Source of the DNA: Phoronis ovalis
Taxonomy: Eukaryota; Phoronida; Phoronidae
Direction of reading: 5' to 3'
Assembly: GCA_028565635.1 (NCBI GenBank)
Contig: JAOXYB010035761.1
Location: 1 to 13,847, forward strand
DNA: 13,847 nt
This document shows positions 1 to 8,370 of this stretch, one piece after another; position 1 is the first letter of the stretch, and every line of letters starts with the position of its first letter. A program made the translations under genes and the position numbers. A model generated the notes under the pieces. That model searched no databases and was not told the origin of the DNA. It was given only the letters and a program-made list of their open reading frames with translations.

Positions 1-208
1 CTTAAATTGTAGTATCAACTGATTCTACTTTGTGTTTTGAATGCAAAGAAATACTCAATCTTCATACTCAGACCAATCGTACATGTACTTGCCGTGTTGT
101 TTATGGTTCAAATTCTTTGACTAATACAATTTAATATTGATTTCATAAAAATTAAACATCACCAATTTAAAATCTTGGGATCATCTGTCGAGCTTTAACT
201 CTTCAGAA
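1..208. other. AT-rich flank, nothing firm
   Basis: Left edge of the window. A minus-strand reading near 65-125 (with KYMYDW) is open for about 20 codons but has no convincing splice sites, so it is not called as an exon. Confidence 0.5.
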
Positions 209-278
209 TATTAATTCCAAGGGGGGGCAGTCAATATGAAAGTGGGTACCCATGTTCCATCATGGCTTTTCAAAAAAG

Positions 279-455
279 CCCCTAACAAAGTGAAATTCTG
301 CAAAATACACCCCTAAGGAAGTGAGTTTTTTTGAAAAAATACACTCCTAAGGAAGTGACTTTTGGGAAAAAAACACCCCTAAGGAAGTGTCACACCTTAA
401 AAAAAAACACTCCTTTTCATGACTTTAGCCAAAAAACAGACCCTAAGCGTGTAAC
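279..455 (+). repeat. Degenerate ~33-bp tandem repeat inside the MITE
   Basis: About six units with the core CCCCTAAGGAAGTG preceded by an A-rich stretch and AATACA/AACACA; cores lie near 279, 310, 344, 376, 410 and 440. Three central cores are almost identical, the outer ones decayed. Confidence 0.8.
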
Positions 456-468
456 GCACGTTACACGC
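447..468. repeat. Perfect palindrome inside the MITE
   Basis: GCGTGTAACG, a CA loop, then CGTTACACGC: a 10-bp perfect inverted repeat near the right end of the tandem core. It could fold into a cruciform or RNA hairpin. Confidence 0.85.
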
Positions 469-670
469 CATCGGTTCAAAAAAATACCCTTTGATGCAAA
501 ATTTTGTTGGAACATGCGTACCCACTTTCATATTGACTGCCTCCCCGGGTATTAATTGCAGCATATTTTGCATTATCTTGTTTTTATCCCCCTTTAACAC
601 TGTCCTTGCAAGGACAATTGGAAAAATTAGAGTAGAATGAGATCTTCATGAATAACATTAGCAGCTGTAC

Positions 671-718
671 CTTATTGTCATATAATTTTGCAAGTCTCTT
701 CAGCATTAACCACATAAC
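671..718 (-). CDS. C-terminal exon 12, Ulp1/SENP-like helix
   Basis: Acceptor CATTTTTTCTTATTGCAG (AG at 720-719), the best-looking acceptor of the window, and donor AAG|GTACAG at 670. In phase 0 it reads VMWLMLKRLAKLYDNK, which follows NDF of the previous exon as the V-I-x-x-[FY]-L-x-x-L helix follows W-L-N-D in Ulp1/SENP proteases. Length is 48 bases. The catalytic His, Asp and Cys of such a domain would lie in later exons; none was recognised between 670 and 1, where a MITE occupies much of the space. Confidence 0.45.
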
Positions 719-1211
719 CTGCAATAAGAAAAAATGCTTTTAATTATTGTTTAAATAATTTAATTCATCCAATAGTTTTTAGTCTGTACATTGGCTAAAA
801 TGACATTTATCTGTATATAACATTTAACTCTGTAAGTTTGAATTAAAAAAAACCCTTAAATTATTGTTACTCAAACCAGTTGTACTTGGTATTTTTTATG
901 GCTTAGGTTCTCAACTATCCCAATTAAAGTAAAATGGATATATTAATTCCTTGCTTCATGCTAGGCACTTCAAATATCATGTTTGACTTTCCACACAAAT
1001 AACAGTAATGTGGCATCATTTGTCTTTGAAAGAAAGACATGAGAGTACAGAAGAATAATTTGTTATAACTTGTAAAATCATTCTGTAACACTGAGACAAT
1101 TTTAAACAAAAACTAAAATTAGCAAGAAATTGAGTATTTTCCTGAAAATATGTGTTAAAGTAATAGAGCAAAATAAGTACGATTATAAAATAAGAATGAT
1201 GAAGAACTTAC
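719..1211 (-). other. Putative intron
   Basis: AT-rich sequence between C-terminal exons 11 and 12, with GTAAGT at its start and a strong TTGCAG acceptor at its end. No repeats or other genes seen. Confidence 0.45.
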
Positions 1212-1304
1212 AAAATCATTTATCTCTAGGTTGTTGCTTAAGCATGCTTTATCCTTGGCTGAGACTTCATATCCTAATACTGTTAAACGTTGTTGGTCAT
1301 TTAC
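1212..1304 (-). CDS. C-terminal exon 11, Ulp1/SENP-like start
   Basis: Acceptor TTATATTTTCAAG (AG at 1306-1305) and strong donor TTT|GTAAGT (1211-1206); 93 bases, phase 0 at both ends. It reads VNDQQRLTVLGYEVSAKD and KACLSNNLEINDF. The pattern [IV]-x(3)-D-x-x-x-L-x-[NG]-x-x-[IL]-[NS]-D resembles the start of the Ulp1/SENP (C48) fold (L-x-x-x-x-W-L-N-D-x-[VI]-I). The usual Trp-Leu is replaced by Glu-Ile, so the assignment is tentative; the exon itself is better supported than its family. Seen here: splice sites, frame and composition. Inferred: the family. Confidence 0.5.
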
Positions 1305-1741
1305 CTTGAAAATATAAAATTATTTTAAATTTTTTCTTTATGGAGTTATATCTTACAAACTAGTTAAATGGCTCTAATTTCCATTATCCTGAAAAACTGT
1401 ATATAATTGACGTACAGGTAATCATATAGTAAATATAGTAATAAACATAAGATCCAGAAACACTCGCAATTTTCTTTATGCATTGAGCACAAATGCACAT
1501 ACCAATAAAACAAAGGATAATGATAATGTATGTTATATGTGAGATAGATTCCCACCAACTGAAATCAGGTTCTGTCTGTTGAGTTGAATGTTTTCATCAT
1601 AGAGACATCAATTGAGGCAATGAAAATAAGTATCTCAAAAATAAATAGATTAAAGTCTCAATGTGTCAGGTAGTGAGCCATGTGACCATAAAAGAACACC
1701 TTAATTAGGCTCATGTTTTCAATTATTATTAGTTTTAATAC
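1305..1741 (-). other. Putative intron or 3' flank
   Basis: Holds the read-through end of exon 10 (stop at 1658-1660) if the weak donor at 1741 is unused. No AATAAA in the minus orientation was noticed close downstream of that stop. Confidence 0.4.
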
Positions 1742-2044
1742 ATGATCGTGTAAAAAGTTCTGTACCAGTGCAAGTTTCCTTTGCACATCTTTGTCCAACC
1801 ATGGTGTTTTTGGTTTAATGTGTAGATCAATTGAGGTATTTTCTGGTGTAGGAATACTTTGCCCCAAATGCTCAACTTCAGAATTACTGCTCTCTGCAAC
1901 ACTGTTCATTTTCTTCACCCTGTTTGTTCTCTGTCTCATTTTTGCAGAACTGTTACTGTTACTGTTATCAAAACTTTGTTCTTCTGTCTCATAACTTTGT
2001 CCTGAATCTCCAGTTTTCTGATAATACAGAAGATAGCATGATGT
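1742..2044 (-). CDS. USP exon 10: last strand, linker and start of C-terminal region
   Basis: Acceptor CTACTCTTTTGCAG (AG at 2046-2045). It begins TSCYLLYYQKT, the typical last USP strand ([AS]-Y-x-L-x-Y). An Asn/Ser-rich, acidic linker (SFDNSNSNSS) follows, then a basic patch (MRQRTNRVKK, a possible nuclear signal), then PWLDKDVQRKLALVQNF. Splicing at CAT|GTATTA (1741) keeps phase 0 and joins the exon at 1304. That donor is weak. If unused, the frame reads on to a TAA-type stop at 1658-1660, adding about 27 poorly conserved-looking residues and ending the protein after the USP domain. Both outcomes are possible. Confidence 0.65.
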
Positions 2045-2884
2045 CTGCAAAAGAGTAGGTATGTATCAGTTATTATAAACATGAAGTTCAATTCAACAGA
2101 CATAACATGAAAGTGCATAGTACCTGGCAGTTTATATTAATTAACTGTTATATAGCATTGTTCACTGGTTTTGATTGTTTTTACTATGATCAACATGTGA
2201 TTGAAAGGTTCACATTTGTTCTAGGAATAGTCTAGTTATACCTTAATTTGTCTGTGACTTAATGCCTTTAATCATTTTGTCAACATGATTTTTAACACAA
2301 ATTGTACTAAATAGGTTTTATAGATTTCATTTTGAATATTTTCAGTTTGTGTACGAGTTTCCCAAGGGCATCACAAAAAACAATAGTTTCCCAGAGACAT
2401 TCGGTAGTTACTGTACTTGTAATGTAGAGTTAATATTATGTTTTAAAAAGATTTAGTTACTGAGCAACGGCATGTCACAATATTCATTCATTAACATATT
2501 CCCTGGGGGTTACATGTGACAAGAAACTTCAGCAGCTGTTATAAACTAATACTTCTTTGCCAGTAGATAGCAATAATATTGTTGTATTTAAATATTCTTT
2601 TAGTTTACACAGCTCTAAATTGCATTTCTTCCATATTTTGCATTGTCACTGTCATGTTATAAAATTCTGACAGTTTGCTACAACCATATGTGGTGCATGT
2701 ATTGATCTAATTCAAACTACGAAACAACTTATTGTGATTATTGCAGGCTCTACTGATTGTCAGTAGGTTAGGGTTGCAAATATGACTTACATGCAAGAGA
2801 AAAAGCGGATCCTGTCATTCATGTTCGCATGACATGTTTACTTTAATTTTAATGCTAATTTCAATTTTAAAACACAATGTTTAC
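2045..2884 (-). other. Intron between USP exons 9 and 10
   Basis: 840 bases, GTAAAC start and TTTTGCAG end on the minus strand. AT-rich; no coding segment or repeat recognised. Confidence 0.6.
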
Positions 2885-2967
2885 CTGAAATCTTTCTGAA
2901 TTAATAGCAATTAGCTTAGGCTTTAAGTTATCATCATATTTCATAGGATCCAAGCCAACTGTCCAAT
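2885..2967 (-). CDS. USP exon 9, segment before the last strand
   Basis: Acceptor CACATTTTATAG (AG at 2969-2968) and donor CAG|GTAAAC. After two bases completing a codon, it reads WTVGLDPMKYDDNLKPK and then LIAINSERFQ. In USPs a Trp-containing strand follows the His box and precedes the last aromatic strand; an Asp here (GLDP) could be the third catalytic residue, though this is uncertain. It ends in phase 0 and joins RFQ|TSCYLLYY exactly. No stop. Confidence 0.68.
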
Positions 2968-4055
2968 CTATAAAATGTGAAAAAAAAAATATTAACAGAT
3001 AATAAAACAATTTAAACTACATATGAAAAAAGATTACGTGACAATTAAAGATATCGGATATACATAATTATTTATAATAATATTCCTATTTCCAGAAACA
3101 ATTATTTTCAAGTAGCCCCTAAATGTATTTTTACTAAAACAGCCATTACAGAAATAACTATGAAAAGCTAACTATTTTGCTAACACATCTTATAATCGTG
3201 ATGATTGCAGGGTGACATGATATAATGTGAACAATTTTGAATTCAGTTTCAATATATTTATAAATTATATAGAAACACAAATGCTTGTTATGAAACTAAA
3301 TATAATTAAAAGCCATATCCATTTTATTTGACAAGTTATTTGAATAATTTCTCGCAATAGCAGACAAGATACTAAAGGAGCAAATGTTTGTTACGATCTT
3401 GTTGGCCATAAACACCACCAGGTAATATATATGTTGCTACCTATGCTGACTAATATCTCCATGTCAATTAGAAACAGAATTCAAGAAAAAAATGGGGTAT
3501 TTGACATATGATCTCGATATATCATATAACCTAGAAATGGCTAGATCTTTGAAATAAAATTACTTGGCAATTAATTGCAAGGAAAGAAATACAGAAAATT
3601 TGTGTAGCCAAAAAATTCACATCTTAACTGTTTGAGCAGGAGATATGCTTGGTGGGAAAACATTTTTTGTAATTTCTGACTATTTGCTGTTATAGACAAC
3701 TGTTATCCATTTCCACTTTAGTTGCATAGTTAGCTTTAAAAAAACTTTATAAATATTAAATGAAACCCGTCTATGTAACCGCATCATTATTATAAAAGCC
3801 TTAACACTCGATTTCCGAATAGGCCTTTAGTAGTGGCTACGCATATATTATGTATTTTTTTCTGGTTTGACTCTAATCATAGTAAAGGAAACTGTTTCCT
3901 GGGAATGACAAATTTCACTTGTAGACAGGAACGTAACCATAACACATTTTAAATGATTTCACTGTGATTACGTAAAGAAAACTAAGTAATATCTAACTTA
4001 TTTTACTAGTTATATAAGAACAATTGATGCTTGTGTTATTAGTTGTGATACTTAC
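2968..4055 (-). other. Intronic region with one expected exon not found
   Basis: Between the His-box exon (phase 1 end) and exon 9 (needs a phase 1 donor upstream). A short exon with the Tyr after GH and some 10-20 residues should lie here. Several weak candidates near 3180-3230, 3400-3470 and 3620-3660 were read, and none gave a convincing frame with both splice sites. Confidence 0.5.
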
Positions 4056-4089
4056 AATGTCCAGAGTCGATATTATCACCTTCATGACA
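4056..4089 (-). CDS. USP exon 7 (34-base microexon with the catalytic His)
   Basis: Acceptor TTATTTACGTTGTAG (AG at 4091-4090) and donor CATT|GTAAGT (4055-4050). In phase 0 it reads CHEGDNIDSGH plus one base T, so that the next exon would complete a Tyr codon if it starts AC or AT. This fits the USP His box (H-x-G-x(4)-[SG]-G-H-Y), with the catalytic His in GHY. Only 34 bases long, but it carries the exact spacing expected. The exon that should follow was not found between 4055 and 2968. Confidence 0.62.
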
Positions 4090-4593
4090 CTACAACGTAA
4101 ATAAAAGGCAAACATGAACAATAAGTACATGAATTCAAATAAAAATACAAACATTGGGTTGTTGCTAAGTGCCACCACACTGCTTTTTGGTCCTTTACCA
4201 TCCTAAGTACTAACTTTTCCTTTCTCGACTTGGACAAGGTAAAAACAGCAGAGTTTCATAATTCTACAAATCTACACATTTATGCAATTTTTTTTGTTTT
4301 AAATGATTATTTTTGGTTTAAAATTCACAAGTTTACCTGTGACTTAAGTATAAAGCAGGTGCTAATTTTGTTACTTACTAATACAACTAGTTTTACTAGT
4401 CCCAGGTGATACTTATAAATATCTAGTAGTAACACAATGCCAGTATTTGTGTACTGCAACAGATATTCATCCTAAAAGTTTTCACTATTCAGGTCTCAAA
4501 AAAAATCAAGCTTTTGTGCAAAAAAAGTGAAGAATATTTGTTGCCATTGCTACAAAAATAAATGAAATATTTCATTACAAAATGTACTGTTAC

Positions 4594-4639
4594 CTGAAGA
4601 GCTGTCAGGTCATATTGGTTTTTGCCTACTTTCAACACC
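4594..4639 (-). CDS. USP exon 6 (46-base microexon)
   Basis: Acceptor TTTCATTTTTAG (AG at 4641-4640) and donor CAG|GTAACAG. After one base that would complete a codon, it reads VLKVGKNQYDLTALQ. The YDLTALQ strand is the USP segment just before the His box (Y-x-L-x-A-V-V-x-H-x-G). It ends in phase 0 and joins the next exon in frame. Short, but motif, splice sites and position all agree. The phase at its 5' end is not explained by the exons found upstream. Confidence 0.6.
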
Positions 4640-4711
4640 CTAAAAATGAAATAATAACAAAATTAATATACAGTCACTGTAAATTCATTTTGTTAAGTGA
4701 CAAACACTTAC

Positions 4712-4759
4712 TTCAAATAAAGTTAAAGGTATTTGTTTATAATGTTGTATCAGCTTGTA
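4712..4759 (-). CDS. Possible USP microexon (tentative)
   Basis: A 48-base open stretch between a weak acceptor (ACCACAG, AG at 4761-4760) and a strong donor (GAA|GTAAGT, 4711-4706). In phase 0 it reads YKLIQHYKQIPLTLFE, which could fill the gap between the LKRY exon and the next one, where USPs usually have a short Pro-containing segment (IPLTLF). Its end phase does not match the next exon without a further one-base change, and the acceptor lacks a pyrimidine tract. It may be wrong. Confidence 0.3.
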
Positions 4760-4965
4760 CTGTGGTCACATGACATCATAATTACCACCTGCTTACTGGC
4801 CTGTTCACTCCATGAACCATCTTAACACAGCTGGGTTATAAATTCAGGTGCATTATGCTGAGCAAACTGCAATTTGAGGTACTCGTTTTTTGTGTAAACT
4901 GAGGCAGTACCTACTTACAGTGTATTTTCAAATACACTGTAAAAATCAAAGAAATTATAACAAAC

Positions 4966-5110
4966 CTGTTTAAAGTTATACTTTTGTTGTTCTTTAAAAC
5001 CAAAATACGGGTCTAATGCATATCGTTTTAGCTGTATTATACAGACAGATGATGCTTCTATGTTGATGTTTGTAATATGTAGCCATTTCTTCTTGCATAC
5101 TCCACACATT
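4966..5110 (-). CDS. USP exon 5 with second CxxC and LKRY strand
   Basis: Acceptor TCCAATTAG (AG at 5112-5111) and donor AAACAG|GTTTG. The first base completes the Val codon of exon 4, giving NKV|MCGVCKKK. CGVC is the second CxxC of the zinc knuckle, and SSVCIIQLKRYALD is the hallmark USP strand (P-x-x-L-x-I-x-L-K-R-[FY]). KEQQKYNFKQ follows, as the K-rich stretch after the strand in other USPs. No stop or shift in 145 bases; ends in phase 0. This is one of the clearest exons of the locus and alone identifies the C19 family. Confidence 0.82.
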
Positions 5111-5414
5111 CTAATTGGATTGAAAAGATATCACTTTTATGTAAAAAAATAATTAACTTTACTGCTATTTCTGATGTAACCATTTCACCTTGAGAGAGAA
5201 CACAACTGTTAACTAAAAGATAAAACAATTATAGTCCATATAACAATAATTATCTCTTACAAAACAAGCAAGCAAGGGAAAGCAGATAAAAATGTAATAT
5301 TATGCAACTTAATTTTGTTTCACTTTAAGAGTTTGAAAAATAAATATTTGTAACATTTATTCAAAAGCTTATTGACACAAATACAAAATTTTAGGCAGTG
5401 GTGCGTGGCACAGG

Positions 5415-5672
5415 CTTAAAAACCAGTTCCTCTCAACTAAATTTCTCTGGCAAAAAACTGGTTTGCTCAACTTTTTTTGCTAAAAAAACAGATTGTTAAT
5501 TTTATGTGTATTGGAAAACCAGTATATTTTAGTCAAAAACCAGATCAACTTAGCTTATTTCCTTAAATAACTGGCTTCACCCTGTCAACGCTCAAAAACC
5601 TGATCCTTTCTGCTAATTTGATCAAAAAACCGGATCCTACAAGCTAATTTGGTCAAAAAATTGGATCCACTG
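5415..5672 (+). repeat. Degenerate tandem repeat in the second element
   Basis: Repeated motifs of the type CAAAAAACTGGTT / CAAAAACCAGATCAACT / CAAAAAACCGGATCCTAC followed by AGCTAATTTG, at roughly 30-45-base spacing. The last three copies (5590-5670) are the most alike. Confidence 0.7.
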
Positions 5673-5731
5673 TAGTGACACAACTGTATAGGCAGCACCT
5701 TAAGTACCCCCTGGGCACAAATAGTTTCATC

Positions 5732-5766
5732 TGCCTTCCTTAGTTAACGATTAACTAAGGTAGGCA
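5732..5766. repeat. Hairpin near the right end of the second element
   Basis: Arms TGCCTTCCTTAGTTAA (5732-5747) and its reverse complement with one mismatch (5751-5766), around a CGA spacer. It lies 12 bases before the right terminal repeat. Confidence 0.85.
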
Positions 5767-5826
5767 TGCAACTGGAACTTGTGTCAATAAGCTTCTAAAT
5801 AAATATTTTTCCCTTGAGTGACTTAC

Positions 5827-5955
5827 ACCTTATTTGAACCTCCCAAAGTATCTTCGTGAACAAACGCATCGACACAATCTTGCAATGAATTAGCATTGTG
5901 TGGAATTTCGATTGTCCAGAATAACAGTCAGTGATTCCTGTTTCAAGTGGCGAAC
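5827..5955 (-). pseudogene. USP exon 4 with a one-base frameshift
   Basis: Acceptor TTTATTTTCAG (AG at 5957-5956) and donor GT|GTAAGT (5826-5821). In phase 0 it begins VRHLKQESLTVIL. The frame then has to change by one base near 5913-5919 to give TIEIPHNANSLQDC and VDAFVHEDTLGGSNK. The second part is a very good match to the USP stretch after the first CxxC (hydrophobic strand, IP, SLxxCLxxF, E-x-L). It ends in phase 2, and the split Val codon is finished exactly by the next exon. Length is 129 bases, so removing one extra base restores continuity, which supports a single inserted nucleotide. Confidence 0.72.
5913..5919 (-). other. One-base frameshift (lesion)
   Basis: The reading frame from the acceptor at 5955 (VRHLKQESLTVIL) meets a TAA about 60 bases downstream, while the USP-like reading TIEIPHNANSLQDC lies in the next frame. 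The change is consistent with one extra G on the coding strand near 5916. Confidence 0.6.
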
Positions 5956-6450
5956 CTGAAAATAAAATTTCAATTTAATTGGTCAAATTATTGAAACTGT
6001 GGGACGAGAGCAGTTTTTGGAAAACAGGAAATTATCTTCATATCACCCTATCAAACATACATGACTGTGATAAAATATTTCATTCCGACTCCCTTTGCAA
6101 AAAAATATACCCTAAAGTATACAATCTACTGATGTTTTTTTTACATTGTGAATATATGTGTATCATAAAACAAATAACTGTCACCATATAATTAATCTTT
6201 TATCAAATAATTGATAAGTCATTAAAATACTATAATTATTAAACAAGGGGATAGTGGATACATGTGGCATTTATAATTGAACAGTTGAACCTGAAAAGCT
6301 GAACTAAGTTGCATTTTTTTAATAATATAACTTACTTGTTAAGTGTTTGAGGAAATAAATAGTGCCAATTGTGTTTAAAACAAGGCGGTATTTCCTTCTT
6401 TATTATAATTACATTGCATGAAAAAAATTGTTATAAAATTACCGCCGTAC
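5956..6450 (-). other. Intron between USP exons 3 and 4
   Basis: AT-rich, GTACGG start and ATTTTCAG end. It contains a small inverted pair (GGCGGTA near 6384 and TACCGCC near 6440). The 70-codon plus-strand ORF here has no recognisable motif. Confidence 0.55.
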
Positions 6451-6597
6451 CTCATTGCAAACAGTACAAACTAAATTCCTCTGTTGATTAACTTTTGTTA
6501 ATCCCAATTCGTTCACAAGAAATTATATAAGAGGCACAGGATCATGTTGAACTTTAGGATGTAGTTCCGATAACTGGGGTGCCTTTCCCACTTCCTT
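6451..6597 (-). pseudogene. USP exon 3 with QHD box and first CxxC, carrying a TAA stop
   Basis: Acceptor CTAATTTCAG at 6607-6598 and donor GAG|GTACGG at 6450; phase 0 at both ends, fitting exons 2 and 4. The sequence reads KEVGKAPQLSELHPK, then VQHDPVPLI, an in-frame TAA, FLVNELGLTKVNQQRN and LVCTVCNE. The QHDPV...FLVNEL part aligns with the USP QQDxxEFxxxLLxxL helix, but the Glu-Phe pair is lost and a TAA stands within it. CTVC is probably the first half of the USP zinc knuckle (two CxxC pairs in the fingers subdomain). The frame is open before and after the single stop, which points to a recent lesion. Confidence 0.72.
6523..6525 (-). other. In-frame TAA stop (lesion)
   Basis: Codon 25 of USP exon 3 in phase 0. 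It lies between VPLI and FLVNEL, in the helix that follows the QQD/QHD box. Coding continues in frame to the donor at 6450. Confidence 0.7.
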
Positions 6598-8370
6598 CTG
6601 AAATTAGAAGGATTTTTAATTAAGGCATATATCATGACAAATCATATCTCCACAAAAGTGACAAATATACAATATATGTCATGAAACTGGTATTTCATTT
6701 CCCATGTGCTTCAATGTAATTTTTCATCAAATATTGACATAAACAATGCTTCAGTCTAGCTTCCAAGGTTCTTTTATCAATGTAGACTTATTGTTCTCCA
6801 TCAGAGGAACCATATATTAAATTCTTGACATACATTTTGTACCAAAATCTTCGGTCACAGCACAAATTCCACACACACATAGCCACCATTTTGACCTATT
6901 TTGTCTCAGAGCTCCAAAATACAGTTTTCAAATATTTCAAATTTCATGTATCAAATATCTTTTAAATCTCATCTTATTTAATATATCCTCACATAAAAAA
7001 AGTGCAAGTAACAAAATAACCATCAATACTGTAACAATTATCCTGGTAAGCAGGAAAAAAAAAATTAAATAATAGCTCTTCATGACAAGAAAACTATACT
7101 TGAAGACTCCTGGTGGTAAATTCTGTTTTTTTATATATATTTAACACCTATTCCAATATCTTCTAATAAAGAATAATCGATTATCAATTAACACTACACA
7201 ATTGATTAAAATCCTTAAAATTATACTTAACTATACACCAGCATGAGTGCAAATCTGAAACATATAATTATCTATCTTACAAAAGCTAATTTTGCTTATG
7301 TTCATTTAATACAATATAATAAATTAAAGACAACTAGTGCAAGAAGTATGATTTCTGTGATCAAAGAAGTAAAACTTTCTTTTTTTTGGCATTTGAAAAT
7401 ATGAGAAATATATAACACTAACTACATTTACCTGGTACCTAAATGAGTAACACAGTACCAGGAAACCTACGAACAACCCTTGCTTACATAATGTCGAATA
7501 ACTTTATGACTAAATAACATGAAATTTTTAGGAAATGCTTAGGACAAAATTTCTCATCTCTATATTTTCAAAATTATTATAAATTTTAGTTCTAAGACTT
7601 GCCAATAGTGCACAAGCTGGGTTAATAAATAAAAGAATATTTTATCACAGATAGTCCCCTAGGTTTACTTTGCTGCATTGACAAATTTTTATAACCAATG
7701 CAGACTAGGTCTACAAACAACATAAGCATATATAACTTTGCTATTAGCAATATACTAGACGGTACCCGTGGTAAACCACAGATCTTGATAGAGATGTAGG
7801 TCATGTAAGGCCAAGTTCAGACATGTTCACGTGACTCTCACAGGCAAAAAAATAATGATGCATTAAATATGATACCGCTGACCGATTGACCCCAAAATTT
7901 GAGGAACCCGAGCCATCGTCGCTACTTACGATGTGTGACAAGATCATGATTCTATATGTAATAGTTTTGAAGATATTTGGTGGAAAGAGTGACTGACAGA
8001 CAGATGGACACTCGAGATTTAGTAGTATAGATTACACCCACAAGATCCTTGTGAGCCACGATATTTACATGCAACTGAATTACGCAAGCGACATCTCGAT
8101 AATACTTTTAAAAGCGCCACCTACATAATCCCAACTAATTCACAAATGGAAAGTACTCTAAAAACGAAAATTGCAAAAGTAAACGCATCTATTATCTTTT
8201 AAATCCATTCTAGTTTTTTTATTTGAGACATTTTATCATGACGGGTACAGCACTTTTCAAAAAGGGTACCAGGTAAATGCAATCCACGATAATCTAGTAC
8301 ATTTTGTTAGACTGAATGACATAATAAACAGTTGTAGTTGATTGCAATTTTACACAGCTACAGTACTTAC
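6598..8370 (-). other. Large intron between USP exons 2 and 3
   Basis: About 1.77 kb, GTAAGT start and TAATTTCAG end. It holds the retroelement-like repeat at 7751-8029 and a 15-bp inverted pair (7425-7439 and 8265-8279). Otherwise AT-rich and without coding signals. Confidence 0.6.
7751..8029 (+). mobile_element. Short retroelement-like repeat with GACAGACAGATGGACA tail
   Basis: Starts TATACTAGACGGTACCCGTG with a small hairpin (GTGGTAAACCAC), and ends with CTGACAGACAGATGGACACT, then TTTAGTAGTATAGAT. Such a head and tail recall widespread invertebrate SINE or truncated non-LTR elements; the TATACTA/TAGTATA ends are also a 7-bp inverted repeat. It is more GC-rich than its surroundings and lies in the intron between USP exons 2 and 3. 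The exact family is not recognised. Confidence 0.5.

Larger units (their letters stand above)
217..549. mobile_element. 333-bp MITE with about 38-bp TIRs and 8-bp TSD
   Basis: Near-perfect terminal inverted repeats: the left end carries GGCAGTCAATATGAAAGTGG and continues to CATGTTCC (about 227-258); the right end has the reverse complement (about 510-543), with one mismatch (GTACCC/GTACGC) and small differences in the outermost G-run. Both sides are flanked by TATTAATT (209-216 and 550-557), an 8-bp target duplication as for hAT-like or PIF-unrelated 8-bp elements. There is no coding capacity. It lies beyond the last recognised exon of the protease gene. Confidence 0.85.
5353..5806. mobile_element. 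Second inverted-repeat element (non-autonomous)
   Basis: About 28-bp inverted ends (5353-5380 and 5779-5806, roughly 25 of 28 matching) containing the perfect 16-mer AAGCTTATTGACACAA. The 12-mer AAATAAATATTT occurs directly at 5338-5349 and 5797-5808, which may be an AT-rich target duplication or chance. The interior is a tandem repeat and a hairpin, with no coding capacity. It sits in the intron between USP exons 4 and 5, ending about 15 bases from the exon 4 donor. Confidence 0.7.

Noticed and set aside
331-600. Short ORFs on both strands
   Set aside because: They lie within the MITE and run through its tandem repeat and terminal repeats.
924-1109. 61-codon minus ORF with CYLCGK, looking like a zinc-finger fragment
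   Set aside because: No splice sites of fitting phase, and the exons on either side join directly in phase 0.
4141-4230. Minus-strand stretch near the His-box exon read as a possible extra USP exon
   Set aside because: The readable frame has no USP motif and would break the phase-0 join between exons at 4594 and 4089.
5979-6191. 70-codon plus-strand ORF
   Set aside because: Within an intron of the protease gene; no motif, and the composition is as expected for AT-rich noncoding DNA.
7622-7804. 60-codon minus ORF partly overlapping the retroelement-like repeat
   Set aside because: Crosses the repeat boundary and shows no recognisable domain or splice support.
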